In this document: positions 8,043 to 18,714 of the stretch, piece after piece
How positions within the stretch are numbered: position 1 is the first letter of the stretch
Layout: every line of letters begins with the position of its first letter
Assembly (NCBI GenBank): GCA_903941105.1
Contig: CAJANL010000021.1
Span: 1 to 43,065, forward strand
Length of the DNA stretch: 43,065 nt
From: an uncultured Rhodospirillaceae bacterium
Lineage (GTDB): Bacteria; Pseudomonadota; Alphaproteobacteria; Rhodospirillales; Magnetospirillaceae
Reading direction: 5' to 3'
Made by a program: the position numbers and the translations under genes
Notes under the pieces: generated by a model
What the model saw: only the letters and a program-made list of their open reading frames with translations
The model's database searches: none
What the model was told of the DNA's origin: nothing

Positions 8043-10439
8043 CTACCCCCGCAGCGCGCCGCCGGTCGCCTTGACCACCGCGTCGACGATCTTCCTGCCC
8101 ACCGCCTCGATCTCCTCGTCGGTGAGGGTCTTTTCCACCGGCTGCAAGGTGACGGAGACCGCCAGCGACTTCTTGCCGGCACCCAGGTTCGGCCCCTCGT
8201 AGAGGTCGAACACCGCCACATCGGTGACCAGCGTCTTGTCGGCGCCCTTGGCCGCCCGCACCACCGCGTCGGCGGCGACGCCGGTGTCGAGGATGAAGGC
8301 GAAGTCGCGCTCCAGCGGTTGCAGGGGTGACGGCCGCAGCAGCGGGCGGGCCTTGGTGGCCTTGGGCTTGGGCTGCGGAATGGCCTCCAGGAACACCTCG
8401 AAGCCGGCGACCGGCCCCTTGACGTCCATCCTGGCCAGCACGCCGGGATGCAGCTCGCCGAACCAGGCCACCGCCTTGTTGCCCAGCTTGAGCGACCCGG
8501 AGCGGCCGGGGTGGTACCAGGCGGGGGCCTCGGCCGTCACCTGGAAGCTGTCGGGGTTGGCTCCCGCCGCGGCCAGCACCGCCAGCGCATCCGCCTTGGC
8601 GTCGAATACGTCCACCACACGGGCCGGTGCGCTCCAATGGCGCGGCGTCGCCCGTCCGGCGCGGATGCCGGCGGCGACCAGACGCTGCTGGCCGGGCTCG
8701 GGGCCGTCGAACTGGGCGCCGATCTCGAACAGGCCGAGGTCGCGGCTGCCACGATCGGCATTGCGCCCCGCCGCCGCCACCAGATTGGGCAGCACCGACG
8801 GCCGCATGACGTCGAGATCGCTGGAAATGGGATTGGCGAGATGCATCTCGGGCGCGCCGCCGCCGAACAGTCGGGCCTGGGCCTCGGCGAGGAACGACCA
8901 CGTCACCGTCTCCACCATCCCCCGGAAGGCCAGGGCACGCCGCACCCAGCCGGAGCGGCGCTGCATGGGGGTCAGCACCGCCTTGGACTGGGAGGGACGC
9001 GGCAGCGGCACCGCCGGGATGGCGTCGTAGCCGTTGATGCGGATGATCTCCTCGACCAGATCGTGCTCGGCCGAGATGTCGCCGCGCCATGACGGCGGGT
9101 TGACGAGCAGTCCATCGTCATGCTCGGCCACGGCGCATCCGAGGTCGTGCAGGATGCGCTCGATGCGGGACAACTCCACCTCGACGCCGCCGAGATCGGC
9201 GACGCGCTCGGGGCGCATGACGATGCTCTTCTGCCAGTCGGGCTCGACGCCGGCGATCATCGGCTCCGAGGCCTCGCCGCCGCACAGGTCGAGAATCATG
9301 CGGGTGGCCAGCTCCATGGCCGGCACCACGAAGGCGGGGTCGACGCCGCGCTCGAAGCGGAAGCGGGCATCGGACAGGATCTCCAGCCGTCGCCCGGTCG
9401 CCGCGGTGCGGATGGGGTCGAAATAGGCGGCTTCGAGGAAGACCTCGGTGGTGGAGCCGGTGCAGCCCGACGCCTCGCCGCCGATGATGCCGGCCAGGGC
9501 CTCGGGGCCGTGCTCGTCGGCGATCACCGTCATGGACGGGTCGAGGTTGTAGGCCTTGCCGTTGAGCGCGGCCAGGGTCTCGCCCGGCCTGGCCAGGCGG
9601 GCGCGGACATCGCCCTTGACCTTGGCGGCGTCGAACACGTGCAGCGGGCGGGCAAGGTCGTAGGTGAAGAAGTTGGTGATATCCACCAGCACCGAGATGG
9701 GGCGCAGGCCGATGGCGGTGAGCCGGTCCTTGAGCCACTGCGGACTTTCGCCGTTGGTGACACCCCGAATATGTCGGCCGGCGAACAGCGGGCAGGCGGT
9801 GGCGGTCTCGGGGGTGAACTCAAGACGCACGCCGATGGGGCTGGTGAACGTCCCCGGCACCGGGGTGACGGTCAGCGGCTTCAGCTTGCCCAACCCGGCG
9901 GCGGCGAGGTCGCGGGCGACGCCGCGCACCCCCAGGCAGTCGGCCCGGTTGGGGGTGATGGAGACCTCGATCATGGGGTCGAAGCTCATCACCTCGACCA
10001 GCGGCGTGCCCACCGGCAGGGCGGGATCGAGTTCGGCGATGCCCTCGTGGTCCTCGCCCAGCTTCAGCTCGCGCAACGAGCACATCATGCCCTGGCTCTC
10101 GACGCCGCGCACGTTGCCCTTCTTGAGGGCGTCGCCGGTGACCGGGATGACGGTGCCGGGCTGCGCCAGGATGACCTTGAGGCCGGCACGGGCATTGGGG
10201 GCGCCGCACACCACCTGGATCACGCCCGCCCCGGTGTCCACCTTGCACACCTGCAGCTTGTCGGCATTGGGATGCTTGGCCGCGTCCAGGACATGGCCGA
10301 CGATGAAGCCGGCGAGATGCCGGGCGGGATCGTCGATGGACTCGACCTCAAGCCCGATCATGGTCAGGGTCGCATCGAGGCGGTCCAGCGACGCGTCGGT
10401 GTCGAGGTGGTCCTTCAACCAGGACAGGGTGAACTTCAT
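8043..10439 (-). CDS. pheT: Phenylalanyl-tRNA synthetase beta subunit
   Basis: A 798-residue protein, the usual length for bacterial PheT. It starts [15 protein letters not shown]. The tRNA-binding/OB domain ([22 protein letters not shown], about 48-70) is followed by the B3/B4 editing domain, B5, the catalytic-like core and a C-terminal anticodon-binding FDX-ACB domain ([17 protein letters not shown]). It forms the alpha2-beta2 synthetase with PheS and hydrolyses mischarged Tyr-tRNA-Phe. The start codon overlaps the pheS stop in an ATGA arrangement (10439-10436), so translation is coupled. Confidence 0.97.
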   Translation of the reverse strand: MKFTLSWLKDHLDTDASLDRLDATLTMIGLEVESIDDPARHLAGFIVGHVLDAAKHPNADKLQVCKVDTGAGVIQVVCGAPNARAGLKVILAQPGTVIPVTGDALKKGNVRGVESQGMMCSLRELKLGEDHEGIAELDPALPVGTPLVEVMSFDPMIEVSITPNRADCLGVRGVARDLAAAGLGKLKPLTVTPVPGTFTSPIGVRLEFTPETATACPLFAGRHIRGVTNGESPQWLKDRLTAIGLRPISVLVDITNFFTYDLARPLHVFDAAKVKGDVRARLARPGETLAALNGKAYNLDPSMTVIADEHGPEALAGIIGGEASGCTGSTTEVFLEAAYFDPIRTAATGRRLEILSDARFRFERGVDPAFVVPAMELATRMILDLCGGEASEPMIAGVEPDWQKSIVMRPERVADLGGVEVELSRIERILHDLGCAVAEHDDGLLVNPPSWRGDISAEHDLVEEIIRINGYDAIPAVPLPRPSQSKAVLTPMQRRSGWVRRALAFRGMVETVTWSFLAEAQARLFGGGAPEMHLANPISSDLDVMRPSVLPNLVAAAGRNADRGSRDLGLFEIGAQFDGPEPGQQRLVAAGIRAGRATPRHWSAPARVVDVFDAKADALAVLAAAGANPDSFQVTAEAPAWYHPGRSGSLKLGNKAVAWFGELHPGVLARMDVKGPVAGFEVFLEAIPQPKPKATKARPLLRPSPLQPLERDFAFILDTGVAADAVVRAAKGADKTLVTDVAVFDLYEGPNLGAGKKSLAVSVTLQPVEKTLTDEEIEAVGRKIVDAVVKATGGALRG

Positions 10440-11512
10440 CGGGTCAGCCCTCCGGACAGCGTCGGCACATCGAGTGGCAGGAAGCCGTAATGCTTCAGCC
10501 AGCGCAGATCGGAATCAAAGAAGGTGCGCAGGTCGGGGATGCCGTATTTCAGCATCGCCACCCGCTCGACGCCCATGCCGAAGGCGAAGCCCTGGTAGCG
10601 TTCGGGATCGATGCCGCAGGCCGCCAGCACGTTGGGATGCACCATGCCGCAGCCGAGGATTTCCAGCCAGCCCGCCCCGGGTCCGATCTTGAGTTCGCCG
10701 CCCTCGCGCGAGCAGCCGATATCGACCTCGGCCGACGGCTCGGTGAAGGGGAAGAAGGACGGCCGGAAGCGTACCGGCACATCGTCGACCTCGAAAAAGG
10801 TGCGGACGAATTCGATCAGGCAGCCCTTGAGGTGGCCCATATGGGTGGCCTCGTCGATGACCAGCCCCTCGATCTGATGGAACATGGGGGTATGGGTCAT
10901 GTCCGAGTCGCAGCGATAGGTGCGGCCCGGCGCGATGATGCGGATGGGCGGCCGTTGGCCGACCATGGTCCGCACCTGCACCGGCGAGGTGTGGGTGCGC
11001 AACAGGTTGCGGCTGCCGTCGGCCTTCTCGCCAAAATAAAAGGTGTCGTGCATCTGGCGGGCGGGATGCTCCGCCGGGATGTTCAACGCGGTGAAATTGT
11101 GGAAGTCGTCCTCGATGTCGGGACCTTCCGCCACCTCGAAGCCCATGGCGGCGAAGATGGTGGTGATCTCCTCGATGGTCTGGGTGATGGGATGCACCCG
11201 GCCCATGGCCTCGGGACGCGCGGTCAGGGTGACGTCGACCCGCTCGCGGGCCAGGCGCTCATCGAGCGCGCCGGCTTCCAGCTCGGACTTGCGGCCGGCG
11301 AGGGCGGCGGCGACCTCGTCCTTCAGCAGATTGAGGCGCGCACCGGCGGCCTTGCGCTCGTCGGGCGACATGGCGCCCAGCCCGGCCATCAGACCCGAGA
11401 CGCTTCCCTTCTTGCCCAGGGCGGCCACGCGGGCGGCCTCCAGCTGGTCGAGGCTGGCGGCCGCCGCCACGGCGGCCATCGCTTCGGCACGTATCCGTTC
11501 GAGGTCTTCCAT
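10436..11512 (-). CDS. pheS: Phenylalanyl-tRNA synthetase alpha subunit
   Basis: A 358-residue class II synthetase subunit: N-terminal coiled coil ([17 protein letters not shown]...), motif 2 region ([25 protein letters not shown]) and motif 3 ([22 protein letters not shown]). It activates phenylalanine with ATP and charges tRNA-Phe. The start at 11512 is preferred because AGGG lies 10-13 bases upstream; an ATG three codons earlier (11521) has no room for a ribosome-binding site. A terminator-like hairpin ends only 21 bp upstream, discussed separately. Confidence 0.97.
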   Translation of the reverse strand: MEDLERIRAEAMAAVAAAASLDQLEAARVAALGKKGSVSGLMAGLGAMSPDERKAAGARLNLLKDEVAAALAGRKSELEAGALDERLARERVDVTLTARPEAMGRVHPITQTIEEITTIFAAMGFEVAEGPDIEDDFHNFTALNIPAEHPARQMHDTFYFGEKADGSRNLLRTHTSPVQVRTMVGQRPPIRIIAPGRTYRCDSDMTHTPMFHQIEGLVIDEATHMGHLKGCLIEFVRTFFEVDDVPVRFRPSFFPFTEPSAEVDIGCSREGGELKIGPGAGWLEILGCGMVHPNVLAACGIDPERYQGFAFGMGVERVAMLKYGIPDLRTFFDSDLRWLKHYGFLPLDVPTLSGGLTR

Positions 11513-11533
11513 GTCCCACATCCCTATGGACGC

Positions 11534-11564
11534 AAAAGGGGGCCGCCCGACCTGGGCAGCCCCC
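11534..11564 (-). terminator. Intrinsic terminator between rplT and pheS, possible attenuator of pheST
   Basis: On the minus strand GGGGGCTGCCC (11564-11554), a 5-base loop and GGGCGGCCCCC (11548-11538) pair over 11 positions with one mismatch. TTTT follows (11537-11534). It lies 31 bp after rplT and 21 bp before the pheS ATG. It can end rplT transcripts. Because almost no room remains for a separate pheST promoter after it, it may act as an attenuator. Confidence 0.75.
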
Positions 11565-11595
11565 TCCCGATTGAAATCCGACCTTGGTCGAAACC

Positions 11596-11952
11596 TTACT
11601 GGAGGGCGGCCTGAGCCTGCTTGACCAGCGCGGTAAACGACTCGGGCTCGCGGATGGCGATGTCGGACAACACCTTGCGGTCGAGCACGATGTTGGCCTT
11701 CTTCAGCCCATTCATGAAGCGCGAATAGGTCAGGCCGTTGGCGCGGGCGCCGGCGTTGATGCGCTGAATCCACAGGGCGCGGAAATTACGCTTCTTGGCG
11801 CGGCGGTCGCGATAGGCGTAACGCAGCGCCTTCTCGACCTTCTCGATGGCGATCGAGAAGCAGGTGCTGGCGCGGCCGCGATAGCCCTTGGCCAGCTTGA
11901 GGATCTTCTTGTGACGGGCGTGAGTGGTCACGCCCCGCTTGACGCGCGACAT
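11596..11952 (-). CDS. rplT: 50S ribosomal protein L20
   Basis: A 118-residue protein, the standard L20 length, with the typical [27 protein letters not shown] start and [17 protein letters not shown] core. L20 binds 23S rRNA early in 50S assembly and in several bacteria represses its own operon. It lies 3 bp after rpmI on the same strand. Confidence 0.98.
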   Translation of the reverse strand: MSRVKRGVTTHARHKKILKLAKGYRGRASTCFSIAIEKVEKALRYAYRDRRAKKRNFRALWIQRINAGARANGLTYSRFMNGLKKANIVLDRKVLSDIAIREPESFTALVKQAQAALQ

Positions 11953-11955
11953 GGA

Positions 11956-12156
11956 TCAGGCTCCCGGCAGAAAGAATTTTTTGACGTTGTCCCCGTCCGT
12001 CTTGAACAGGACGAAGGTGCCGCGCGCCTGGCGCTTCATCTTCTGCGACTTGCAGGCCAGGCAGTGACGCTTGAACGCCACGTTGCCCTTCACCTTGCCG
12101 GATCCGGTGAGCTTGAACCGCTTCTTGGCGGCGCTCTTGGTCTTCATCTTGGGCAT
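11956..12156 (-). CDS. rpmI: 50S ribosomal protein L35
   Basis: A 66-residue protein starting [21 protein letters not shown], diagnostic for L35. It is the first gene of an rpmI-rplT unit; infC, often upstream, is absent here. Residues 31-35 read HCLAC, giving a C-x-x-C pair in the place where most L35 proteins I know have a basic, cysteine-free stretch. Confidence 0.97.
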   Translation of the reverse strand: MPKMKTKSAAKKRFKLTGSGKVKGNVAFKRHCLACKSQKMKRQARGTFVLFKTDGDNVKKFFLPGA

Positions 12157-12205
12157 TTTCGCTCAATCCTTGAAAACGATGAGTTAGCGAAGGGAACGGC
12201 AAGGC

Positions 12206-12237
12206 ATGCCCTGACAGGCCCTGTCCGTTCAGGAAAG
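12206..12237 (-). promoter_or_regulatory. Structured 5' leader of rpmI-rplT
   Basis: In the minus-strand leader CCTGA...TCAGG encloses a second dyad GACAGG-G-CCTGTC. Two mutually exclusive or nested hairpins can form within about 30 nt, some 50 bp before the rpmI ATG. L20-mediated control of such leaders is known in other phyla; its use here is a guess. Confidence 0.35.
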
Positions 12238-12243
12238 GGCAAG

Positions 12244-12272
12244 TTTATAGCGGCCGCGTCCGCGGAATGCAA
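12244..12272 (-). promoter_or_regulatory. Sigma-70 promoter of rpmI-rplT
   Basis: Minus strand TTGCAT (12272-12267), 17-bp spacer, TATAAA (12249-12244). Transcription would start near 12237, about 80 nt before the rpmI ATG. Confidence 0.65.
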
Positions 12273-12345
12273 GCCATGGCTTTCCACCGCTTGTGCCGCC
12301 ATATATCAAGGACATAGAGTTGCCGATCAGGGGCCGAGGGGATCC

Positions 12346-14034
12346 ATGAACAGCGACGACAAGGGCCTGCGGCTGTCGAACGAGAACTACGTCGCGTTCG
12401 CCTTCGCGGCGGCCGATGTGCTGCTCGAAACCACCGACGAGGGTCACATCACCTTTGCCGTCGGCGCCGCCATGCCGCTGACCGGACTTCCGGCCCGGCT
12501 GCTCACCGAACATTCCATCCATGACCTCTTCGGCGGCAGCGACGGTGTCCGGCTGACCCAGGCCCTGAGCCGCATGGCGGCCGGCGAGCGGGTGCGCAAC
12601 CTGCCGCTGACCCTGGTCAAGCCCGAAGGCACAGAGGTTGGAGTGGTGGTGTCGGGCTATCGCAGCCCCACTCGCGGCGACCGGCTGCTGGTGGCGATGG
12701 TGCATGGCATCCTGACCGCCAAGCCGGAGGAGAAGCGTGCCCAGCCCGCCGGTCTGCTCGACAAGGAGGCTTTCGCCGCGGTGGCCAAGCGCCTGATGGA
12801 GAACGCTCCGCCGGGTGCTCCCTACCACCTGACCATGCTCGACCTTGGCAATATGGAGGAGTTCCGCAATCAGGCCGGCAGCGAGGCGGCGGAATGTTTT
12901 ACCCTGGCCCTGAGCGACCAGTTGCGGACCCTGTCGGTGGGCGGCGACGCGGTGGGGCAACTGAGCGAGACCAAATACGGCGTCATTCATGACGCGGAGT
13001 TGCAGGCCGGCCAGTTGGACCGCTCGGTGGAGGCCTTGTCGCGTGCCGTGGCGCCCGATGTGGCGCCGGTGTCGGCATCCACGGCCAGTCTCCAGCTCGA
13101 CACCACCAGCCTGCCGCCGGAGGAGGTCGCCCGCGCCCTGGCCTACACCATCAACAGCTTCATCGGCACCGAAGACGGCCGGGCCGACATGGCGGCGCTC
13201 ACCGTCGGGCTGCAGCCCAAACTGTCGGCGACGGTGCGCCAGATGCATGCCTTCCGCGAGATGGTGGAGGCCGGCCGCTTCGAGATCGTCTACCAACCCA
13301 TCGTCGACCTGTGGACCAACGTGATCCACCACTTCGAATGCCTGGTGCGTTTCGAAGGAACCGAGGGTGCCTCGCCCTACGAGATGGTGACCTTCGGCGA
13401 GGACACCGGCCTGTCGGCCATGCTCGACCTGGCCATCCTGGAGCGCACCGTCACCGCCATGCGCACGGGCGTGGCGGCCGATCCGTCGCTGAATTTCGCC
13501 GTCAACCTGTCGGGCCGCACCCTCTCGGACCCCAGGGCGGTGGCGCGACTGCGTCCGGTGGTGGCCGCCGCCGCCGACCTTCACAAGCGGCTGGCCTTCG
13601 AGATGACCGAGTCGGCGGAGGTCCACAACCTCGCCGCGGTCAACGCGGTGCTCCAGGACATCCGGGGCCAGGGCTTCCATGTCTGCCTCGATGATTTCGG
13701 CGCCGGTGCCGCCGCCTTTCACTACCTGCGCAATCTCAAGGTGGATAACGTCAAGATCGACGGCTCCTATGTGCGCGACCTGATGAAATCCAACGAGAAC
13801 GTCTCCTTCATCAAGGCCATCGTCGCGCTGTGCGGCGAGATGGGCATCACCACCACCGCCGAATATGTCGAGGATTCCGAAACAGCCGGCATGTTGAAGG
13901 TCCTCAAGGTGCGCTTCGGCCAGGGCTATTATTTCGGCAAGCCGCATAGCCCGCAGACCGATCACGGGATCAAGGCGGCCTGGACCACCCGCACCACCGA
14001 GTGGCGCGGCAAGCTGCTCTATTTCAAGGGCTGA
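12346..14034 (+). CDS. EAL-domain protein, probable c-di-GMP phosphodiesterase
   Basis: A 562-residue soluble protein. The N-terminal 110 residues look PAS-like, residues about 120-260 form a degenerate middle domain (no GGDEF motif seen), and residues about 300-545 are an EAL domain. The signature reads ECLVRF instead of EALxR. The other catalytic positions look intact: NLSGRTL, EMTES, LDDFGAG, KIDGSYV, AEYVED and GQGYYFGKP. It could therefore still hydrolyse c-di-GMP; the A-to-C change in the signature is not a metal ligand. No membrane segment. The start at 12346 has a GAGGGG five bases upstream. It is divergent from rpmI. Confidence 0.88.
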   Translation: MNSDDKGLRLSNENYVAFAFAAADVLLETTDEGHITFAVGAAMPLTGLPARLLTEHSIHDLFGGSDGVRLTQALSRMAAGERVRNLPLTLVKPEGTEVGVVVSGYRSPTRGDRLLVAMVHGILTAKPEEKRAQPAGLLDKEAFAAVAKRLMENAPPGAPYHLTMLDLGNMEEFRNQAGSEAAECFTLALSDQLRTLSVGGDAVGQLSETKYGVIHDAELQAGQLDRSVEALSRAVAPDVAPVSASTASLQLDTTSLPPEEVARALAYTINSFIGTEDGRADMAALTVGLQPKLSATVRQMHAFREMVEAGRFEIVYQPIVDLWTNVIHHFECLVRFEGTEGASPYEMVTFGEDTGLSAMLDLAILERTVTAMRTGVAADPSLNFAVNLSGRTLSDPRAVARLRPVVAAAADLHKRLAFEMTESAEVHNLAAVNAVLQDIRGQGFHVCLDDFGAGAAAFHYLRNLKVDNVKIDGSYVRDLMKSNENVSFIKAIVALCGEMGITTTAEYVEDSETAGMLKVLKVRFGQGYYFGKPHSPQTDHGIKAAWTTRTTEWRGKLLYFKG

Positions 14035-14077
14035 TACCCGTTTCAGGAATTTCTGAGTCCGGAAGCGGGTATCCAGC
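14030..14077. other. Long imperfect hairpin at the 3' end of the EAL gene
   Basis: GCTGATACCCG (14030-14040, includes the stop codon) pairs with CGGGTATCCAGC (14066-14077) with one bulged base, and the loop contains a smaller CAG/CTG dyad. No T-tract follows on either side. It may be a transcript-end structure between the two convergent genes. Confidence 0.4.
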
Positions 14078-14122
14078 GCCCATTGAGGGCGCGGATGCTC
14101 CCGCCCGGCGAGGGCTTTCGGG

Positions 14123-15391
14123 CTAGGTGCCCTCGCCCACGGACGACGCCTGACGCTGTAGGGTCGCGGCAAAGAAGCCGTCGGTCCGGTGCGACAGGGG
14201 CGACAGCCGCAGCCGGCCGCCGTCCACCGGCAGAAAGTCGGGGTGGCTGGCGAGGAAGCGCTCGATCTGCTCCTCGTTCTCGTCGGGGAGCAGCGAGCAG
14301 GTGGCATAGACCAGCCGGCCGCCCGGCTTCACCAGCCGCGCCGCACTGGCCAGAATGGCCGCCTGACGCACCACCAGCTCCTGGAGATCCGTCTCGCCCA
14401 ACTGCCACTTGGCGTCGGGGTTACGCCGCCAGGTGCCGGTACCGGTGCAGGGCGCGTCCACCAGGACGCGGTCGAAGCTGCCGGCTGCCCGCTTGATCCA
14501 TTTGTCGGCCTCGCCCTCGATCAGCCGCTTGGTGACGTTGTGGACGCCGGCCCGGCGGAAGCGATCCGCCGCCCGATTCATCCGCCATTCCGCCACGTCG
14601 CAGGCCACCAGTCGGCCCTTGTTCTGCATGGCGGCGGCCAAGGCCAGAGTCTTGCCGCCGGCACCGGAACAATAGTCCACCACCGCCTCGCCGGGCTGGG
14701 GGGCCACCAGTTGGGCCACCATCTGCGAGCCTTCGTCCTGGACCTCGACCAGCCCCTCGCGCCACGCCTTGAGCTGCACCAGCGCCACCCGCTTGGCCAG
14801 TCGAAGGCCCAGGGACGACAGCGGGGTCGGCGTCGCCTCGATGCCTTCGGAGGCCAGCACGGCGATGGCGTGCTCGCGCGTCGCCTTCAGGGTGTTGACC
14901 CGCAGGTCCATGGGGGCCTCGTCGCGTGCCGCCCCCATCTCCTCGGCCAGCCGCTCGCCGAACAGGGCGGTCAGCCGCGGCTCGATCCAGGGCGGGTACT
15001 CCCCGCGCACCCAGGCCGGCATTTCGTGATGGAAGAGCGGCTTCCCCTTCAGCATTTCCATGGTGCGGCGTTCGGCCGGATCGGGCGGGTAGGCCGAGTG
15101 CATGCCCTCGAACAGCGTCTTGTCGAAGGCGCCCCCCTCCAGCGAGAAATCGGCCAGGACGCGGGCGCGGGCATCGCAGGTGGGGTTGCCCACCTTGGCC
15201 AGCCACCAGTCGATGCGGGCGCGCCGGCGCAGTACCCGCCACACCGTTTCGGCCACCCAACGGCGGTCCTTGGCGCCGATGTAACGGCGGCCCTTGAAAT
15301 AATAGGATGCGGTGGAATCGGCCGGCTTGGCGGACGCTTCGATGGCATCAAGCAGCTCGATGGCGGCCTGGAGGCGGGCGGCTGGGGTCAT
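14123..15391 (-). CDS. RsmB/NOP-family rRNA (cytosine-5) methyltransferase
   Basis: A 422-residue protein. The N-terminal part is NusB/RsmB-like (residues 1-150). The catalytic part has the SAM-binding motif DYCSGAGGKTLALAA near residue 250, the DAPCTGTGTWRRNPD motif with one conserved cysteine near 320, and YATCSLLPDENE with the second near 375. Both cysteines of m5C methyltransferases are therefore present. A tRNA rather than 16S target cannot be excluded. The start at 15391 (MTPAARLQAAIELLDAI) is chosen on domain grounds; the ribosome-binding site is weak. Confidence 0.9.
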   Translation of the reverse strand: MTPAARLQAAIELLDAIEASAKPADSTASYYFKGRRYIGAKDRRWVAETVWRVLRRRARIDWWLAKVGNPTCDARARVLADFSLEGGAFDKTLFEGMHSAYPPDPAERRTMEMLKGKPLFHHEMPAWVRGEYPPWIEPRLTALFGERLAEEMGAARDEAPMDLRVNTLKATREHAIAVLASEGIEATPTPLSSLGLRLAKRVALVQLKAWREGLVEVQDEGSQMVAQLVAPQPGEAVVDYCSGAGGKTLALAAAMQNKGRLVACDVAEWRMNRAADRFRRAGVHNVTKRLIEGEADKWIKRAAGSFDRVLVDAPCTGTGTWRRNPDAKWQLGETDLQELVVRQAAILASAARLVKPGGRLVYATCSLLPDENEEQIERFLASHPDFLPVDGGRLRLSPLSHRTDGFFAATLQRQASSVGEGT

Positions 15392-15565
15392 GGCCCTGTT
15401 AATGGCCGATTTCTGCCATGCGTACAAGGTGCGAGATGTCGGCGCCCCCGCAAGCGGGGCCAAAAGAGAAGGAAGAGTTATTGCCCACAGATGGACACAG
15501 ATAAACTCAGATAGAAAATTGGTCCATCACGGAAGAGCGGGGACGTTGACGCAAGTTGGCGCCGG

Positions 15566-15641
15566 CCCTCCCCTGGCGAAGCCGGGGAAGGTAAGGTGGG
15601 GGCCCGACGAGCAGAGCGAGGCGGGAGTGGTGCCGGCGGGC
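15566..15641. repeat. Solo arm of a dispersed GC-rich intergenic repeat
   Basis: Begins CCCTCCCCTGGCGAAGCC and continues through GTGGGGGCCC, GAGCGAGGCGGGAGTGGTGCCG. It is nearly identical to the reverse complement of the right arm of the element at 25544-25682 and to the first half of its left arm. It lies between the methyltransferase and a lipoprotein gene. Intergenic location and palindromic partner suggest a REP/MITE-like family. Confidence 0.7.
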
Positions 15642-15683
15642 AACCTCCCTCATGACGAAAGCATCCATACGGAGGCATTTGCA

Positions 15684-16103
15684 TCAACAGCCCTTGCCAC
15701 CCTTGAGCCAATCAGCAAGGCGCTCATCGGAGTTCACCAGTGGGCTGACAAAATTAGCGCGATAGAGGGTCACACGAAGCCGCCCCGAAGTTTGCGGTTC
15801 GAAAATGATCTGCTCCATCAAGTTGCCCCATACGGCGCTGGTGTTGGTCACCAGGATTTCAGCCCGATCTGGATATAAATCTCCCAAGGGAGTGAATGTC
15901 CCTACGAGGCACGATCTCATCGTGGTCAAGACGTGCCGGTAGGTGGCAGTCAACTCCCCGTCATGCTCGAACACATATCGACGCGATGTCTGAAGTTCGT
16001 TGATCGAGTTGGCCGAACATCCGCCAAGAGCTAGCGCAACGACCAGAAGCGGTATTCTCCCATTTATAGCCCGCCTCCTGGAATTTTTCTCCAAAATTGA
16101 CAC
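15684..16103 (-). CDS. Small lipoprotein of unknown function
   Basis: 139 residues. A basic N-terminus (SRRRAINGR), a hydrophobic stretch and the lipobox LALGGC predict a lipoprotein cut before Cys29. The rest is soluble with motifs RYVFEHDGELTATYRHVL and VTLYRANFVSPLV. The start at 16103 is GTG. A perfect AGGAGG lies inside the gene 11 bases before an out-of-frame ATG, so the start deserves care. Local base composition is more AT-rich than the neighbours. I do not recognise the family. Confidence 0.65.
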   Translation of the reverse strand: MSILEKNSRRRAINGRIPLLVVALALGGCSANSINELQTSRRYVFEHDGELTATYRHVLTTMRSCLVGTFTPLGDLYPDRAEILVTNTSAVWGNLMEQIIFEPQTSGRLRVTLYRANFVSPLVNSDERLADWLKGGKGC

Positions 16104-16186
16104 GATAATACGCCTTTAGGCACTCAATATTTTAAGGTGAGAAATCAAAGGCGCATGACCGTGAGCGGGCGGAGGGTTGAAAAATA

Positions 16187-17665
<1,479 letters not shown>

Positions 17666-17678
17666 TTAGTGGCGGGGC

Positions 17679-17706
17679 ATCATACACGATCGTGCCCGCC
17701 CCACAA
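17679..17706 (-). promoter_or_regulatory. Probable guaB promoter with a palindrome in its spacer
   Basis: Minus strand TTGTGG (17706-17701), 16-bp spacer, TATGAT (17684-17679). The spacer contains the perfect 10-bp palindrome CACGATCGTG (17685-17694), which could be an operator. Confidence 0.5.
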
Positions 17707-17784
17707 GCACGCCATGGCAGCTTTGCGCGGATGGACGTGTTATAGTTATTCAGTCCTCGTCAGGGGGCAGAACAGGAGGCTGCG

Positions 17785-18108
17785 ATGCGTCCATCCCACA
17801 CCTGGGTTTGTGTCGCCGATGGATCCCGGGCACAGGTTTTCCGTTGCGACGGGCCGGGGCGGGACCTGGAACCGGTGCTCGACATCGGCCCTATCACCAA
17901 ACGAATCGCCGTCCAACTCGATCGTGCCGCCGCCGACAATCTGTTCGAGCATCTGGTGCTGGTGGGACCCGCCGCCATCCTGGGCGAGTTGCGCAACCAT
18001 TTGGAACCACGCACGCGCGGCAAGGTGGTGGGCGAAATGACCGCGATGCACAACCTCGCCACCCCGCGCGAGGTCGGCTGCTATGTCTGCGAGTTGCTGC
18101 CGCATTAG
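17785..18108 (+). CDS. Host-attachment family protein (PF10116-like)
   Basis: 107 residues: MRPSHTWVCVADGSRAQVFR at the start and a typical LVLVGPAAILGELRNHLEP core with RGKVVGEMTAMHNLATPREV near the end. These match the family annotated as 'protein required for attachment to host cells', related to archaeal release factor-like folds; the actual role is unclear. The gene is divergent from guaB, with AGGAGG 6 bases upstream. Confidence 0.75.
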   Translation: MRPSHTWVCVADGSRAQVFRCDGPGRDLEPVLDIGPITKRIAVQLDRAAADNLFEHLVLVGPAAILGELRNHLEPRTRGKVVGEMTAMHNLATPREVGCYVCELLPH

Positions 18109-18149
18109 CCGGTCGGCCGCCCCTTACGCGCGCGCCTAGGCCCGCGCCC

Positions 18150-18665
18150 CTACGCCCGCGGTCGTCCCTGCGGCGGGAAGGCCGTCTTGCCCTTCATCTC
18201 GCGCTCGTATTCCAGCGCCCAGCGGACGTTGGGATAGGCGAGGTGGTCCCAGGGGATCTCGTCCCAGCTGAACAATCCGACCTCCAGGCTCTCGGCCCCG
18301 ACGGCGTGGTCGGCGGTGACCATGCGGGCACGATAGATCATGTGAACCTGGCTGATCTCGGGAATGGAGTAGATGGCCAGCAATCCGTCGACCACGGCGG
18401 TGGCGCAGGCCTCCTCCCATACCTCGCGCAGGGCGCCCTGCTCGGTGGTCTCGCCCAGTTCCATATAGCCGATGGGCATGGTCCAGAACCCCAGCCGGGG
18501 CTCGATGGCGCGGCGGCACATCAGGTAGCGGTCCTGCCAGGTGCACACCGCGCCGACGATGATCTTGGGATTGTCGTAGAGCACGAAGCCGCAATCGCCG
18601 CAGATCAGGCGTTCACGGTCGTCGCCCGCGGGAACCATGCGGATGGAGGGGCCGGTCGGCTTCAT
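18150..18665 (-). CDS. Nudix hydrolase with an N-terminal zinc-ribbon remnant
   Basis: 171 residues. The Nudix box is GYMELGETTEQGALREVWEE (about 69-88); the normally following G is C (EEACA). An N-terminal CGDCGFVLYDNP knuckle with only two cysteines resembles half of the NudC-type zinc ribbon. Probable hydrolysis of a nucleoside diphosphate linked to another group; substrate unknown. Start chosen at 18665 (MKPTGPSIRMVPAGDD). Confidence 0.88.
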   Translation of the reverse strand: MKPTGPSIRMVPAGDDRERLICGDCGFVLYDNPKIIVGAVCTWQDRYLMCRRAIEPRLGFWTMPIGYMELGETTEQGALREVWEEACATAVVDGLLAIYSIPEISQVHMIYRARMVTADHAVGAESLEVGLFSWDEIPWDHLAYPNVRWALEYEREMKGKTAFPPQGRPRA

Positions 18666-18714
18666 GACGCGAGTGTCGCCGAGGCGCCCCTCGGCAGCAA
18701 GCCCCAATAGCCGA

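Noticed and set aside
12346..14034. The EAL protein as a GGDEF-EAL dual enzyme
   Set aside because: No GGDEF or equivalent motif in the middle domain.
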